From Rhizopus arrhizus (lineage: Eukaryota; Mucoromycota; Mucoromycetes; Mucorales; Rhizopodaceae), in assembly GCA_024220505.1 (NCBI GenBank), contig JAKZZE010000002.1, positions 434,001-498,000 on the forward strand: DNA of 64,000 nt, in the 5' to 3' direction. The first letter of the stretch is position 1; every line of letters starts with the position of its first letter. The notes below the pieces were generated by a model that saw only the letters and a program-made list of their open reading frames with translations, did not search any database and had not been told where the DNA came from. A program made the position numbers and the translations under genes. Positions 42,006-54,119 of the stretch are shown in pieces.

Positions 42006-42892
42006 CCATATTAATTTTGGCTGATGAAAAACATTTAAGCTCGGGTACAACTCGGGACATGATTTTTTTTTTAAAAAAGACCGAGTTAGTTTAGTTGAAT
42101 GAATTGATAAAAAAGTAAATGTTTGAGAAATTGATTGGTAGTTGATCACAGGGAAGGAGTAAGAAATTTTTTTTTTTTGCGTAAACTTTTGTGGAAAGAC
42201 ATGTAGAATGTGAAGTTTACGCTTTGTGTAATCATTGCTGTACAGGATCTTGTACAGAAAAATAAAATGTACTTTAAAACCTTCTTAGAATAAACAGACT
42301 GACCGAATATTCTTTATTACTAAAAGAGCCAAATCAGGGAAGTAACAACAACAAAAAAGCCCTTTTTTTTGGTTCGACATTCTATAGCCAAGTATCGAAT
42401 ACGATCACTAGAGCGTTTGAGAATAAGTTTCTGCATATCTGAGGAGATGTGTGAATAGTAATCCTTAAATTATCCGAGAATGTCAGGAGTGATCGTGATG
42501 GATGTGCACTGTTTTTCATGTCGCCAAGTCGATTTTCAAGAAGGCTCGGAAAAACGATGGATTTTAAAATACGTCTCTATCCACATTCCACCGAAAATTC
42601 TCTGTTGTCTGCAGTCCACTGTCTACATCCTATTTTTACATCCATTTATCTTCTTACAGCTTTTTAAAACTACTCCTCGACTCAGCTCACACCACTGAAT
42701 GATTTTTCCGTTTCACATCTCGTCTGCTATGACACAGCACCTATTGATTGGTACATAAATTAAAATAACAAAAAGCCAATCAAGTCACGTACCCCTTAGA
42801 CATGCACACTAAAGTAGTCACATTGAATCACAGATGCTTTTTCCAAAAAACTATAAAAAGGCGAGCAAAAGACAGAAATCGATTTTTTCCTT
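40153..42892. other. 2.7-kb intergenic region
   Basis: AT-rich, with poly(T) tracts at about 41717-41742 and 41970-42005. No protein gene is supported. The last part is the U2 snRNA promoter, with a TATA-like CTATAAAAAG near 42851, about 40 bases before the RNA start. Confidence 0.55.
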
Positions 42893-43081
42893 ATCCTCTC
42901 AGGCCTTTTGGCTAAGATCAAGTGTAGTATCTGTTCTTTATAGTTTAACAACTATAATGAGGGACATTGTCCCTCTCGTTGTTAATCTAATTTTTTCCAC
43001 CAGGAAACCAAGGCTCTGGCTTGCTATCTTTGGTCTCCACAGGTGTCCCTTGCCTTACACTATCAGCAAGGTGACGCCGAC
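42893..43081 (+). ncRNA. U2 spliceosomal snRNA
   Basis: Starts ATCCTCTCAGGCC and continues GGCCTTTTGGCTAAGATCAA then GTGTAGTATCTGTTCTTTAT. This is the nearly invariant 5' part of U2, including the branch-site-pairing GTAGTA. Stem-loop IIa/b follows (TATAGTTTAACAACTATA, then GAGGGACATTGTCCCTC), then a U-rich Sm site CTAATTTTTTCC near 42989, and stem-loops III and IV. The last is closed by CCCTTGC...GCAAGG. The 3' end is set at the base of stem IV and may be off by a few bases. It lies 160 bp upstream of the EHD gene on the same strand. Confidence 0.95.
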
Positions 43082-43240
43082 CTATTTTATACCATTTTAA
43101 ATGAAAAAAAAAAAAAAAAATTCAAATCTTACTTGACCTCGTTCGGAGCTTTAAATATAACGTCATTTGTGAAAACCTTGACTATGACATCTTTTTTTTT
43201 TTTTTTTTATTTATTCTTTTTCTCTTGATTTTTGTTCTGT

Positions 43241-45030
43241 ATGAAAGGATTAAAAAATAAAAAAGAAAAGAGCAGCAGTCATATTCCAACAGGCACTCAA
43301 ACTCACTATTCTTCTTCAACAAATTGGGGTGATCATGAATACGCTCAAGTGATTGAAGGCGTAAAGAAAATATATAAAACCAAAATAAAGCCTTTGGAAG
43401 TCACTTACAACTTTGAAGGTAATGAAAGAAATTTGCTATCCATGACAAGTGTGACTTAAAAACAAAAAGGATTTCATTCTGCTCCTTTGACCGACTCGGA
43501 TATCGAGGCAAAACCGATGGTTTTGCTTATCGGTCAATATTCTACTGTAAGTTTTCAGCCTGTGTTTGAGTAAGACTCTAATTGTAAATAAAAGGGTAAA
43601 ACTACTTTTATCCGATACTTGCTGGATAAAAAATATCCTGGTGAACATATCGGAGTGGAACCGACAACCGATCGATTTCTGGCTGTGATGAATGGTGGTG
43701 AAGATCGTATTATTCCCGGTAACGCTGCTGCTGTCAATCAAGATCTACCTTTCCGTGGTTTGAATCATTTCGGACAGGCTTTTTTATCTCGATTTCAGGT
43801 AATCTTTTTTTTGAAAGGATTGATAGACCCTCATTAATGTATGGATCGTTTAAAAAGGTTTCTGAAACACCTTCAGCTGTATTAGAAAACATGACACTGA
43901 TTGATACACCTGGTATTTTAGCAGGGGACAAACAACGCATCGAACGAGGGTATGATTTTACAAAGGTGATCGAATGGTTTGCTCAACGTGCCGATTTGAT
44001 TTTGCTCATATTTGATTCTTATAAACTTGATATTTCAAATGAATTCAAAATGGCCATTCACAGCCTTCGAGGTCAAGAAGAAAAAATCCGGGTGGTGTTG
44101 AACAAGAGTGACATGGTAAGCCAGCAGCAGCTCATGAGAGTCTATGGTGCGATGATGTGGTCTTTGGGTAAAGTGGTTCAAACGCCTGAAGTGATGCGGG
44201 TCTACATCAGCTCGTTCTGGACAGAAAAGCCAAGTAATTGTTTTGAGGACTGTCGTGAGCTGATCGAGGCTGAATCGAGAGATTTGCTGGTTGACTTGAA
44301 AGAACTGAGAAGAAATGCAGCGATTCGGAAGGTGAACGAGATTGTGAAAAGAGCTCGATTGGCAAAGGTGCACGCTATCATCATTGGTCATCTTAAAAAA
44401 GAAATGCCTTCCATGTTTGGTAAGAAAAAGAAGCAAGAGGCCTTATTGAAAAATTTGGATCAAGAATTTATAAAGATCCAAAACAAGTATCATCTTCCAG
44501 CCGGTGACTTTCCAAATCCTGAAAGATTCAGACAGAATCTGGCCTTGTATGATATGGACAAGTTCAAGTCGATAAAAGAGGATCTGTTGGAGAGAGTGGA
44601 TGAAGCACTGGCTGTGGATCTTCCAAAATTGATGTCTCGGTTCCCTATGGGTAATCCTGAACTTGATAAATCTCAAATCAATCCATTTGCTCAACCTGAT
44701 ATAAATCAAGAAGTCGTAAAGAATGGACAATTGCCATCTTCATTTTGGGATTACAGTCAGCTAGATAAGAACAGTTACATGCCCGTCTTTCAAAGCTTAC
44801 ATCCAAGAGACGGTCTTGTGTCAGGAGCAAATGTCAAACCTGTGCTCGAAAACAGTGGACTACCTAACGATATCCTCGCTCATATTTGGAGACTGGCAGA
44901 TTGGGATAGCGATGGTTACTTGAATTCAGACCAATTCGGGGTTGCTTTACATCTTATTAAGGCAGTTGAATTGGGTGCTCAATTACCTGATAAATTACCT
45001 CCTTCTATGATCCCAAACCGCAAGATCTAA
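43241..45030 (+). CDS. EH-domain containing dynamin-like ATPase (EHD/RME-1 family), 543 aa, four exons
   Basis: EHD proteins bind ATP through a dynamin-like G domain and remodel membranes in endocytic recycling. Exons are 43241-43418, 43470-43546, 43595-43798 and 43858-45030; all are in frame. The P-loop GQYSTGKT (residues 81-88) is split exactly by an intron. Switch stretches EPTTDRFLAVM and LIDTPGILAGDKQRIERGYD (DTPG about residue 169) and the specificity motif VVLNKSDM follow. The helical, membrane-binding region is lysine-rich (FGKKKKQEALLKNL). The EH domain has SYMPVFQSLHPRDGLVSGAN, HIWRLADWDSDGYLNSDQF (calcium-loop-like DWDSDGYL) and VALHLIKAVELGAQLPDKLP. Length matches animal EHD1 (534 aa). 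Family homologues are absent from many yeasts. Confidence 0.94.
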
Positions 45031-45310
45031 ATTGTATAGAAAATAAAAGATATTAGATTAGGAAATATTTTAAATAATAAAATACAATATATTAATGTTC
45101 AGTGGGGTTGTTTATTTTTAAAAAGCACTTAGGGTTTCTGAATGAAAACAAAGTTCCAAACACAACTTGTAAAAAGTGATTTTTAAATAACGATAGCAGT
45201 GATACATATTAATAAATAAAAAAGCAAGTGTTATCAGGTTGTCTCTGCATTTTTCTATTGGTCACGATCATGTGATATACAACGTACTTCTTTCGTGATT
45301 AAGATTCCCA

Positions 45311-46058
45311 ATGAGTTACAGTGATGACAGCAACCACTCACTTCCACCTCGTCTTGTAAGTGAAGCATGCATGGATTTATTTCTGATAGAAATGGTAGAC
45401 ACTATTTGCAGAACTACAACATCAGAACCAGATGGAGATAACGATGCCATCTTTTTCAAATTAGAATTCTTGGGTTATTTGATTGGTCAAAAGTTAATAG
45501 AGAGGTATTGAAAAACACACTTTTTATTCACTTCTCACTGTCAGAATAGAACACAGTATCAATCTTTATTGTAGGTTTACTAAAGACAGACCTCGATTTG
45601 TGGATACTTTGGATGTTGTGAAATTTGTTTGCAAGGACCTTTGGGTCATCTTGTTTAAAAAGCAGATTGATAACCTGAAAACAAATCACAGGGTAAGTGA
45701 AAATAAGAAAAAGGAGGATGGCTTTAAAAATAGGTTTTTATAAGGGAGTCTATGTATTGCAAGATAACGGCTTCCGATGGTTTATGCGAATGTCAACAGA
45801 TATCGGAGGAACAGATTCTGCGAAAAAGGCAATGCCTGTAAGTCGAAAAAGATCTTTGTTGATTTGAAATAAATAAAGGTATTCTATAGTATGTTTGGTT
45901 TCCATGTGGTATTATTCGTGGTGCTCTAGCAAGTCTAGGTGTACCTAGCGTTGTTGTAGCAGAAATTTCTAATTTACCTCAATGTAAGGATCATAGAGGA
46001 TCAAACCAGTTTACTCACACTCGACATAGGTACTTTTCAAATCAAAATTACAAAATAA
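45311..46058 (+). CDS. TRS33: TRAPP complex subunit TRAPPC6/Trs33, 175 aa, five exons
   Basis: Core subunit of the TRAPP tethering complex, the Rab1/Ypt1 exchange factor in ER-Golgi traffic. Exons are 45311-45504, 45575-45692, 45745-45837, 45890-45983 and 46030-46058. The first acceptor AG of intron 2 (45734) would give the wrong frame; the AAG at 45744 restores [16 protein letters not shown]. Characteristic stretches are [78 protein letters not shown] and EISNLPQ. The tiny last exon adds CTFQIKITK, like the CxFQ end of the human protein. Length fits the family. It converges on the kelch-BTB gene with 71 bp between stops. Confidence 0.92.
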
Positions 46059-46129
46059 AAAAAAAAAAAAGGGGGGGGGGAGGTCTGCTATATGCTAAAG
46101 AAAGAAAACCAGCTTCTTTCTTATTCTAT

Positions 46130-48403
46130 TTATTTTAACGAAAAACCAAATGTTCTACCTTCTGATTTTGTCTTCTTTTTTGTACTAATCGTATTATGTC
46201 TCCAAAAATGAGTTTTGCTGCTATTACTATTTTTTATCAATGTTTCCGTGCTAGGCTGTTGTTTTTCCTGAAAAGTGGGCGATAGCTGAGGTGATGGAAC
46301 AGATGCGTAATCTTTCTCGATATACAGGCTTCTTTGCTGTTGTGGTGGTTGACGTGTTAAAAACGATGGGAATTTCATTGATTTGGCGCTTACAGGAGTA
46401 GGTGGCGCCGCTCCTGGGATCGAGGGATTATAATCTAAAGTGATTGATCGATCTGAGGCAGATCTTTGATGAGCAGACGTGGTAGCACTTTGTGAACTTG
46501 AGAATGGAAGACTATTGTTATTCTGAAGTCGGGTGGCGCCTTGTGCCATGGAAGCCAAGCTTGTTGGTGTTGAGGGTACAGTCATCTCTTGTTTCTGCAA
46601 AAGCTTGGATGTAGTGTAGTGATTCAGAGGCTCACTCTGGCTACCTATTGCTATTTGGTTGCTGCGTATAAGTGGACTTTGGCCAAAGACAGGAGGCGGT
46701 GAAAGTGGACGTTCGACCGTCTGGCCCAATTTCTGTTGGCGTTGCATCATCTTTTTAGCATTGATCAAGACACGTAAAGCGCGAATTTGTAAAGAGACTG
46801 CGTTAGACAGCGAGGCAGATTCGTAAATCATGGCAGCCGTAGACATATTCAACATTTGATGTAATGCATGTGTAGCCAGTTCTTTTAATCTAGTGATCTG
46901 AAAAAGGTCGGCGATAAACAATAGTCGAGAGAGAATTTGGGGTTGATGCTGTTGAGCGGTGACAAGATGATCTGTGTAAATGAATTGAAGAAATGCGATG
47001 AGAACAATGTAAGTATCTGGGAATAGCAGCTCCCGTTTGTCATGCTCTAATATCTCTGACATCTTTGATTGAGGAGATAGAAGAGGGTTGAGCAAAGAAC
47101 GAATCGAGGGCCATCTTTGTCCTAACACAGCTGAATTGACTAGAGCATGTTTGTTGTCTGTGGTGACTACCTTAAGGTCAGCTAGAATGGGATCTTTGAG
47201 TATGGACAATCCAAGGCTTTGACCGACGGTGCTGAAGGAAGGTTGAGGGGGTCTATAAATACCAAAGACTTCAGTATCAACAAGTGCTACATATTCAAAG
47301 CAGTGAACGCGATTCTTATAATCATCCTTCATTGTGCGTCCGGGATGTCCAAATATCAAAAACTTATTCATCGATTCGCACAACATACCACGAAGCCAAG
47401 AACCTCGGGTAAGGCCTGGTCCTGGTTCAATCTTGGTCCAAACAAAGCTGGTCATGTCAAGCGCCCAAATTTGAAAAGAGTGAGATGATCCACTGATATA
47501 AGGGCCAGCCAAGATGAACTGCTGACCGCATATGAACGCAGATGGAAACCGAATAGGTGGCGGAGCAGTGTTGTTCGCACCCATCTGTTCAGTTTGATTC
47601 AAGATATCAACACACTCGTTGCCTGTATTCAATTTCCATGAATGCAGTTGTCTAGGAGCATCAGATGCACTGTGATTTGAATAGACATGAATAGTGATGT
47701 CTTTATCTTTGTTTGTCGTATTAGAGTCGTCAAACGGATCAGTCAGTGAATCCATGTTTGGGGCAAAAGGCGGGGTTAACTGGATTGGGGTGACCCCTAC
47801 TGCAGCTGAACGATAAGCACCATATTGGTACTGTTGAGAAGACAGAGGTTTACACCAAATTCGCTTTTTGCAGTCAAAAATATTTATGTCAGACAAGTAG
47901 TTATTATTGATGTCTTGTCCTCCCATGATGACCAGTCTGTCATTGACAAGTGTAGAAATGTGCGCATATCGAGGTGAAGGCAGTGATTGGTTATGAAAGT
48001 CAGGATATTCCCATGTAAGTGTTCTAAGATCAAGCAATACTAAATCATCCAAAGTCACCAATTCATCTGCGGAAGAAGTTCGCTTATTCTGATACTGTTT
48101 AGTTGTCATTCCACCATAAATTATAATGTGCGTATCATTTTGTGCGTTGGCTGAATGAAAATAACGAGGAATAGGTGGAGTGTTTTGAGAAATTGATAAT
48201 TTCCATGTCATTGTATTTAAGGATAAAATGTATAGTCTGTTTGATATTTGACGGTTTGACTGGAGTCTTCCGCCGAATACATAAACATGATGGTTCACTA
48301 GAACTGAAGTTGCTCCAATAAGCGTAGGCGGTACATCTCCTGTTGTTTTATTAAATTCTGTGATAAGTTCTGCAATAGATTGTGTAGGTGCTCCTGCTGC
48401 CAT
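46130..48403 (-). CDS. Kelch-repeat and BTB domain protein, 757 aa
   Basis: No intron is needed. The N-terminal half is a beta-propeller of kelch repeats: LVNHHVYVFGGRL, HIIIYGGMTTKQY, RYAHISTLVNDRLVIMGGQD, FICGQQFILAGPY and NKFLIFGHPGRT. A BTB/POZ-like domain spans about residues 400-545: DLKVVTTDNKHALVNSAVLG, YIVLIAFLQFIYTDHLV, and LSRLLFIADLFQITRLKELA. The C terminus (about 550-757) is Ser/Pro/Gln-rich and basic at its end. The layout is like fungal kelch-BTB proteins such as fission yeast Ral2, which acts with Ras. I cannot show orthology. It could also act as a Cullin-3 adaptor. Confidence 0.9.
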   Translation of the reverse strand: MAAGAPTQSIAELITEFNKTTGDVPPTLIGATSVLVNHHVYVFGGRLQSNRQISNRLYILSLNTMTWKLSISQNTPPIPRYFHSANAQNDTHIIIYGGMTTKQYQNKRTSSADELVTLDDLVLLDLRTLTWEYPDFHNQSLPSPRYAHISTLVNDRLVIMGGQDINNNYLSDINIFDCKKRIWCKPLSSQQYQYGAYRSAAVGVTPIQLTPPFAPNMDSLTDPFDDSNTTNKDKDITIHVYSNHSASDAPRQLHSWKLNTGNECVDILNQTEQMGANNTAPPPIRFPSAFICGQQFILAGPYISGSSHSFQIWALDMTSFVWTKIEPGPGLTRGSWLRGMLCESMNKFLIFGHPGRTMKDDYKNRVHCFEYVALVDTEVFGIYRPPQPSFSTVGQSLGLSILKDPILADLKVVTTDNKHALVNSAVLGQRWPSIRSLLNPLLSPQSKMSEILEHDKRELLFPDTYIVLIAFLQFIYTDHLVTAQQHQPQILSRLLFIADLFQITRLKELATHALHQMLNMSTAAMIYESASLSNAVSLQIRALRVLINAKKMMQRQQKLGQTVERPLSPPPVFGQSPLIRSNQIAIGSQSEPLNHYTTSKLLQKQEMTVPSTPTSLASMAQGATRLQNNNSLPFSSSQSATTSAHQRSASDRSITLDYNPSIPGAAPPTPVSAKSMKFPSFLTRQPPQQQRSLYIEKDYASVPSPQLSPTFQEKQQPSTETLIKNSNSSKTHFWRHNTISTKKKTKSEGRTFGFSLK

Positions 48404-51211
48404 TAAAAAAAAAAACGAAATAAAAAATAAAATGAAAAAAGGAAGGAATTAAAAAAAAAAAAAAAAAAAAAAGTCAAAAAAAGGACAAAAGCCATGTGGG
48501 CAGATTTTGTGCAACGAACCTACTTTCTTTACAACACTCATTTTTGAATCGCCGATTTACATTGTTGAGAGTCCTTCTTTATTATGATTGATACAAGAGT
48601 TTATTGATTGTTGCAGGCAATCTACTGGTTTGCTATTATTACAAATTTTACAAAGAAAAGAAAAGAAACAGAAGAAATGAAGGCAGTGTAACTTTCTAAA
48701 CAAGGAAATGACATCAGACAATCGATGGCGTACTTTTAACCTTTTTGGACAATCTTACAACATGATTTCTTTTCCTGATTTATCAAATATCCCCGAAGAT
48801 GAAAGGGGTAGGAGAAAGAATAGTAAACTGAAATTTTAATTCATATTGAACAATAGCCGTGCAAAAAAAAAAAAAAAAATTCTTCATAGATTGTTAATAT
48901 CAAATACTGATTGGAAGACTTTAACATTCTAGTGATGTGATTTCGTCGATACTTTTATCCTTGAAATGGACATTTGCATTACCTACTTGTGTAAGAGGGA
49001 AGACCAGAGAAGAATAAAGTGTTACTTATTAAATATGAGGTACAATACTGTTTGATAGCTTCTAAATATGGCAGATGTAATTCTTACAGTTATTGTAGTA
49101 CATACAACCATTTGTTGAGTAGCTGTCAAACACTAGTAATGTTAAATGGCTCTCTTCATGTTCTTTCTACCTGAATTATATTTCCTCGATCCTTAAAGAA
49201 ATAAGTCTAATAAAGTATATAAATACACTATTTGTTTATGCAATTTATTTTTATTAAGTTCACACTAATAGCTTGTTAATTCATCATTATTTAAAGTGCG
49301 CTAAATATTCTCTAGTTTTATTAGTCTTTAATGCCCCATTTTACTATTTCATAAAGCCAAGCGCTTTAGCGGTGGCTGTTGACGCCTAATGCACTGTTTC
49401 ACATTTAAAACCTGTAAAAGCAAAAAGAAAAAGTTACGCATATCATTGATTACTTAATTTTCTAGCAATTTTTTCAATTGTTCAAGTGTCATTTTTAAGA
49501 GAAGGTTAAATCTCCTCAACCGGCACATTACTAGTTTCATTTTAACATGTTTTATATTCAACAACTTTCGTTTAAAATCCTAGTCTTCAATAAGCAATCT
49601 CGAGTTTCTTTGATTCTGTTATCGCTTTGTTATGTTCACTTTAAAATCGGTTTTCTTTTATCTTTTATATAATTATTTGGAATAGTTTATTGCACAAATT
49701 GATTATATATAACATACCATAGACTAGCTTATATCTTTAGACTAATTATGGTGCTTCCAGCCTTAATTGGTCATTTTTTGATCATTTGCTTGAAAAATTT
49801 CTTGATCAAATGGTTCAATTTATATCGATTAGTTCTTTGAAATAAAAAAAAAATTCTTTGGAAGCCACGAATTTGTACTGACGTCTGGTCAAGAAAATGT
49901 CATGGACCAACTTGTAACTTAGATTTACTACTTAAAATGGGCTATGCTAGAACTTTCTTTACTATAACATTTCTGCTAATCAATACGGGAAAAGGAAACA
50001 TGATTACGCAAGTCGTAGTTCTTGTGGGGTCAATACATATGCCAGATGCACAGCACAGCTAGGAAATTCATCAGGAGGTTAGTAGATTAAAGCAGCACAA
50101 ACGCATCATGAAACTAAGCAGGGGTAACGCCAAGAGGGTTTCGATTACACAGCTGATTCAATAGCATACACGCGACAAATGACATGTATACCACTCCGAA
50201 GGGTACAGTATAATAAAAGTCATTTTCACATTAAGAACGGAAATGATTCTTATTTTTTTATTGTAATTTGTTATGCATGATAGTTTACTTTGAATATGAA
50301 GAGAAAAAAGAGGGTTTAAGCTTGTGGTAGTAAGTCAAGCATGGTAAACTTTATGGAAAAATTGTAAGATATTTTAATACTATAATAACCATGTTGATAT
50401 CAACAAGATTTTATTTTAAATCTCCAATATAAGTGACTGAATTGTACTGAAAGAGCGTATTCTTATGTTTGTTGTACCTATCAATGTTACTACTTTTCAA
50501 TACGGTTTTGAGGTATGTAAAGAATATGCAGAAGCCCTTATATGACCTTGATAATAGAGTAACTTTTCCCTTACAATTATTTCTTTTGTAATATCCCACG
50601 AGCTTGGATGTTGATAGAATAATTAAAGGGCCTGATTACTTGTCAAACCATTCTTAGTTTCTTTCTATTTATGTCCTTACATATGAAACACGTTTCGGTA
50701 TGTTGTTTGGAATAGAAACAAACCTTTATTTCTATGTCAGTGTTGCCTGTGAATCTTTCGTTTTGATTTGATAAAAGAAAATAAGATGGATGCTTTTATA
50801 TTCTCGCTTGAAGGCTATTTATTAAAATATACAAAAAGGAAAAGAAGAGATAATTATTGTGAGATATGGAATGCACTCATCTGTAATATTTATTATAATA
50901 CTGTACGACTCATTATATACAAAAAGGAAGGGGAATTTTTTTAATTAATAAACTTTTATTAAATGTTTTATTTACATACTTGTGATAGAAAGTAATGCTT
51001 ATATAGTTCTAAACCCAATCACTTGAATCTTGCGCATCTCTGTGGTCTGTGCCCAATTTTTTTATGTTTCTATCGTGGGAAACCCCAGAATGGATTTCAA
51101 GGCTAATCTTTTGTTTTCAGCTGAGTCATAGAAAAAAAAAAAATTAAAAAAGTTATCTGCTTTCTTCTTTATCCTTCTTTTTTTTTTTTTTATTATTGAT
51201 AAAAAGTTGAA
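48404..51211. other. 2.8-kb intergenic region
   Basis: AT-rich, with poly(A) at about 48449-48471 and shorter runs. Frames are short and random-looking. A GAAACTAAGCAGGGGTAACG stretch near 50107 vaguely resembles the 5S rRNA internal promoter (see rejected list). The last bases before 51212 are T-rich, fitting a promoter for the F-box gene. Confidence 0.5.
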
Positions 51212-51976
51212 ATGAAGACAGCAATAGAAAGACTGCCACTTGAAGTTATCTTGCAAATATTCCAGCACCTTCCCATATCATCATTTCATGCATTATATTC
51301 AATATTTCCGCAGGAATTAATGGATGAAGCACTTGTATTTAAACTTCGAAATAATAAGTCTAAACCATTATTAAATTTGATTTCAACCAATCTTCATGAA
51401 CTTTCTGCAGATACATCATCAGGTTTAAACAAGAGAAACGAATCTTCTTTATGTCTGTACTATGCTTCATTTGATGCTTCAAATCGTTTTATATGGACTT
51501 TACCTAATTTTTATTCTTTCCAACATTACTTTAAAGTAAAAGATGCTTATGTATCTCACGGAAAACTTGTTCTTCGTCGTCCAGGTGAGCACAAATTACA
51601 AAAGCCGTTGGTTTCATTATGGGACATCAGAAAGGGATTTCCCCCTTTAAGAGCTGGCTCTTTTTCAGGTGCAAGTGAATATGCTGCAGGAAGACTCCAA
51701 GAATACACAGTATATCAACCAGGATGCGTTTTAGATAGCTGCTTGATTCCTGCAACAAAATTCGCAGCAAATGAAGTAATCGTGTTACACAGTGATAAAA
51801 TACCAGATAGCAATACAAAGAATACTATTCAACGACCCAATTTACCACTGAATTATGTAAGAAAAATTCCTTTAAACAATTCCGCTTGGACTTCTACTTA
51901 TCCTGACCCTACATGTGGTTATTTTCTTGTGGAACGGCTGGCTATCAGTATACCCACTTTTCTGGAACTATTTTAA
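51212..51976 (+). CDS. F-box-like protein, 254 aa
   Basis: A single exon. The N terminus AIERLPLEVILQIFQHLPIS (residues 3-22) has the L-P-x-E-V-x-x-x-I-F-x-x-L-P pattern of an F-box, which would link it to a Skp1-Cullin-F-box ubiquitin ligase. The rest has no recognised repeats. It contains YYASFDASNRFIWTLPNFYS, LQKPLVSLWDIRKGFPP and NYVRKIPLNNSAWTSTYPDP, suggesting a globular substrate domain of unknown kind. Target unknown. The ATG at 51212 directly opens the F-box and is preceded by a T-rich leader. Confidence 0.75.
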   Translation: MKTAIERLPLEVILQIFQHLPISSFHALYSIFPQELMDEALVFKLRNNKSKPLLNLISTNLHELSADTSSGLNKRNESSLCLYYASFDASNRFIWTLPNFYSFQHYFKVKDAYVSHGKLVLRRPGEHKLQKPLVSLWDIRKGFPPLRAGSFSGASEYAAGRLQEYTVYQPGCVLDSCLIPATKFAANEVIVLHSDKIPDSNTKNTIQRPNLPLNYVRKIPLNNSAWTSTYPDPTCGYFLVERLAISIPTFLELF

Positions 51977-52814
51977 TCTAGCATTTTATTCTCTTTCTTT
52001 GTAATCCTATCTACCTTTAAATCTGTATAAACTCTTTCTTTTGTTGTTTCATTATACCTTTCTTTTTTCTTCTTCCTCAAAAAAATCAATAAATCCTTTT
52101 GATACATTTATTTACATTTTCATTGATTACAGACAAAAGAAAGCAAGTGATATGTAAGAACTTGGTTTAGATAGTGTCTTTATTTGATGACAAAGAAACA
52201 TATTGAAAATAAATGTGCATAAATTACTATTGAAATCATAGAAAATTACGGAATATGTCAATATCTAGCAAATCATAAAAAAAAAAAAAATGAAAAACAT
52301 CTTTACTGATTACAAGTGATCAAGTGTATCCGGTCACAACAAATATACTCATATACTTATTTTTATCAATTACATTATTCAATGCATCCACTTTCATAGA
52401 CTTCTTTACTGTTTATGCAGAAGATGCATTCTGAATTTGAGAATATCAAGGTTTCAGTAAATCTGTCAATATGTAAGTAAAAGACTCAAGCCTACAAATA
52501 GACTGCTTTGAAAGAATCGTTCTACAAATAAGCATCGCTTTAACTACAGAAAGCACTGCAGTGGCATACAAGTGAGATATTTATGTTTGATGCACTAGAT
52601 TTCAATCATCTATACATAAAAAGAGAGACATTCACAAGAAAAAAAAAACTTTCCCAAAGAAAGTTCTCTGTCTGAAGAAATGCCAGGCAGTTATCATAAT
52701 AGCAATGTGTTCCAGAGGAAGCAGCCACGTCAGAGCGGCGTTTGAATCTAACGATCCAAGTAATTTACTACTGCTGGTTGCACCTCATTTTCTTTTTAAG
52801 CTTAAACATAAACA
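51977..52814. other. Intergenic region upstream of SEC13
   Basis: AT-rich 3' flank of the F-box gene and promoter of SEC13. No other gene was recognised. Confidence 0.55.
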
Positions 52815-54119
52815 ATGGCAAGTCGATCACATTTGAAGCCTTGTTTGCTTTTTAAATTAACATGTCTTTTGATAATTAGGCAACACAGACAATTGAAACA
52901 AACCATGAGGACATGATTGTAAAGTATAAAACGCGCTCTTTTCACTGTTCGACTATTGTACTCTAACCAAGTTTATCTTCCTCTTTTTAGCATGATGCTC
53001 AGCTTGATTACTATTCTAGACGCTTAGCTACAGCATCATCTGATCACACAATTAAAATTTTCAATGTGGATGGAGACAATCAAACCTTAACTCATACAAT
53101 CACTGAGTAATAATAAGGGTTATTGTATTTAGATGAAACTAACAATGTTTAACGATTAGCAATACAGCTCCTGTATGGCAAGTAGCTTGGGCTCACCCTA
53201 AATTCGGCACTATTTTGGCTTCTTGTGCTTATGATGGTCGTGTACTTATTTTCAAAGAACAAAACGGTGTTTGGACAAAAATTCATGAAAACAACAAACA
53301 TACAGCTTCAGGTACATATTTTCTCTTCTCATTTTATGAATTCTTCTCTTAAAATGAATTATCGTTTTCTAGTTAACTCTGTTGCTTGGGCACCCCATGA
53401 ACTTGGAGCAATTTTAGCTTGTGCTTCTTCTGATGGAAAAATTTCCATCCATGAATATAAAGGTAAAAAGAAGAAGAAAGTACGACCTTTTGAGACAATC
53501 AACTAAATAAAACGACGACTGAAAAAAAAAAAAGATAATGGATCTTGGGAAACTCAAATGATAGATGCTCATGGAATAGGATGTAATGCAGTTACCTGGG
53601 CACCAGCTGCTATTCCCGGTAGCTTGGTTCAAGCAAATGGTGGAAATACAAATGTGAACTCAGTGAAAAAGATTGTTTCAGCAGGTTGTGATAATTTGAT
53701 TAAAATTTGGGGATACAAGTAAGTAGAGGAAGGAAAGAGAATAGATTAGGAAATTGAACATTAAACATGCTCTCTTTTATAGAGAAGATTCAAAACTCTG
53801 GCATGAGGAAGAAACTTTAGATGGACATTCTGATTGGGTTAGAGACGTTGCTTGGGCACCTAGTGTTGGACTCCCCAAGAGTTATTTGGCTAGTTGCTCG
53901 CAAGATAAATCAGTCTTGATCTGGACTCAAGAGCATCCTAAAGCTGAATGGACCCATAAAACACTCGGAGAAAAATTCCCTGACGTTGTATGGCGTGTGA
54001 GTTGGTCATTATCAGGAAACGTTCTGGCTGTTTCCTGTGGTGATAACAAGATTACATTGTGGAAAGAATCCCCAAAAGGAGAATGGGAGCTTCTTCAAAC
54101 TGTAGAAGAAAATGCTTAA
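52815..54119 (+). CDS. SEC13: COPII coat / nucleoporin protein SEC13, 306 aa, seven coding exons
   Basis: SEC13 forms the outer COPII cage with SEC31 and is part of the Nup84/Y complex and SEACAT. Exons are 52815-52817 (ATG only), 52880-52918, 52991-53106, 53160-53311, 53373-53462, 53535-53718 and 53783-54119. The start [20 protein letters not shown] matches the family's N-terminal TxHEDMIHDAQxDYYG pattern. Six WD blades follow: [71 protein letters not shown] with [29 protein letters not shown] with [14 protein letters not shown], and [20 protein letters not shown]. Length fits (297 in yeast, 322 in human). The first intron directly follows the ATG and begins GCAAGT (see findings). Confidence 0.93.

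Noticed and set aside
42834..43228. Two overlapping ORFs on the + strand
   Set aside because: They lie across the U2 snRNA, which is recognised by its conserved 5' sequence, Sm site and stem-loops.
50085..50145. 5S rRNA or 5S-derived SINE fragment (GAAACTAAGCAGGGGTAACG)
   Set aside because: Only the box A-like core resembles 5S rRNA. The rest of the molecule and its stems are not present, so the match is probably chance.
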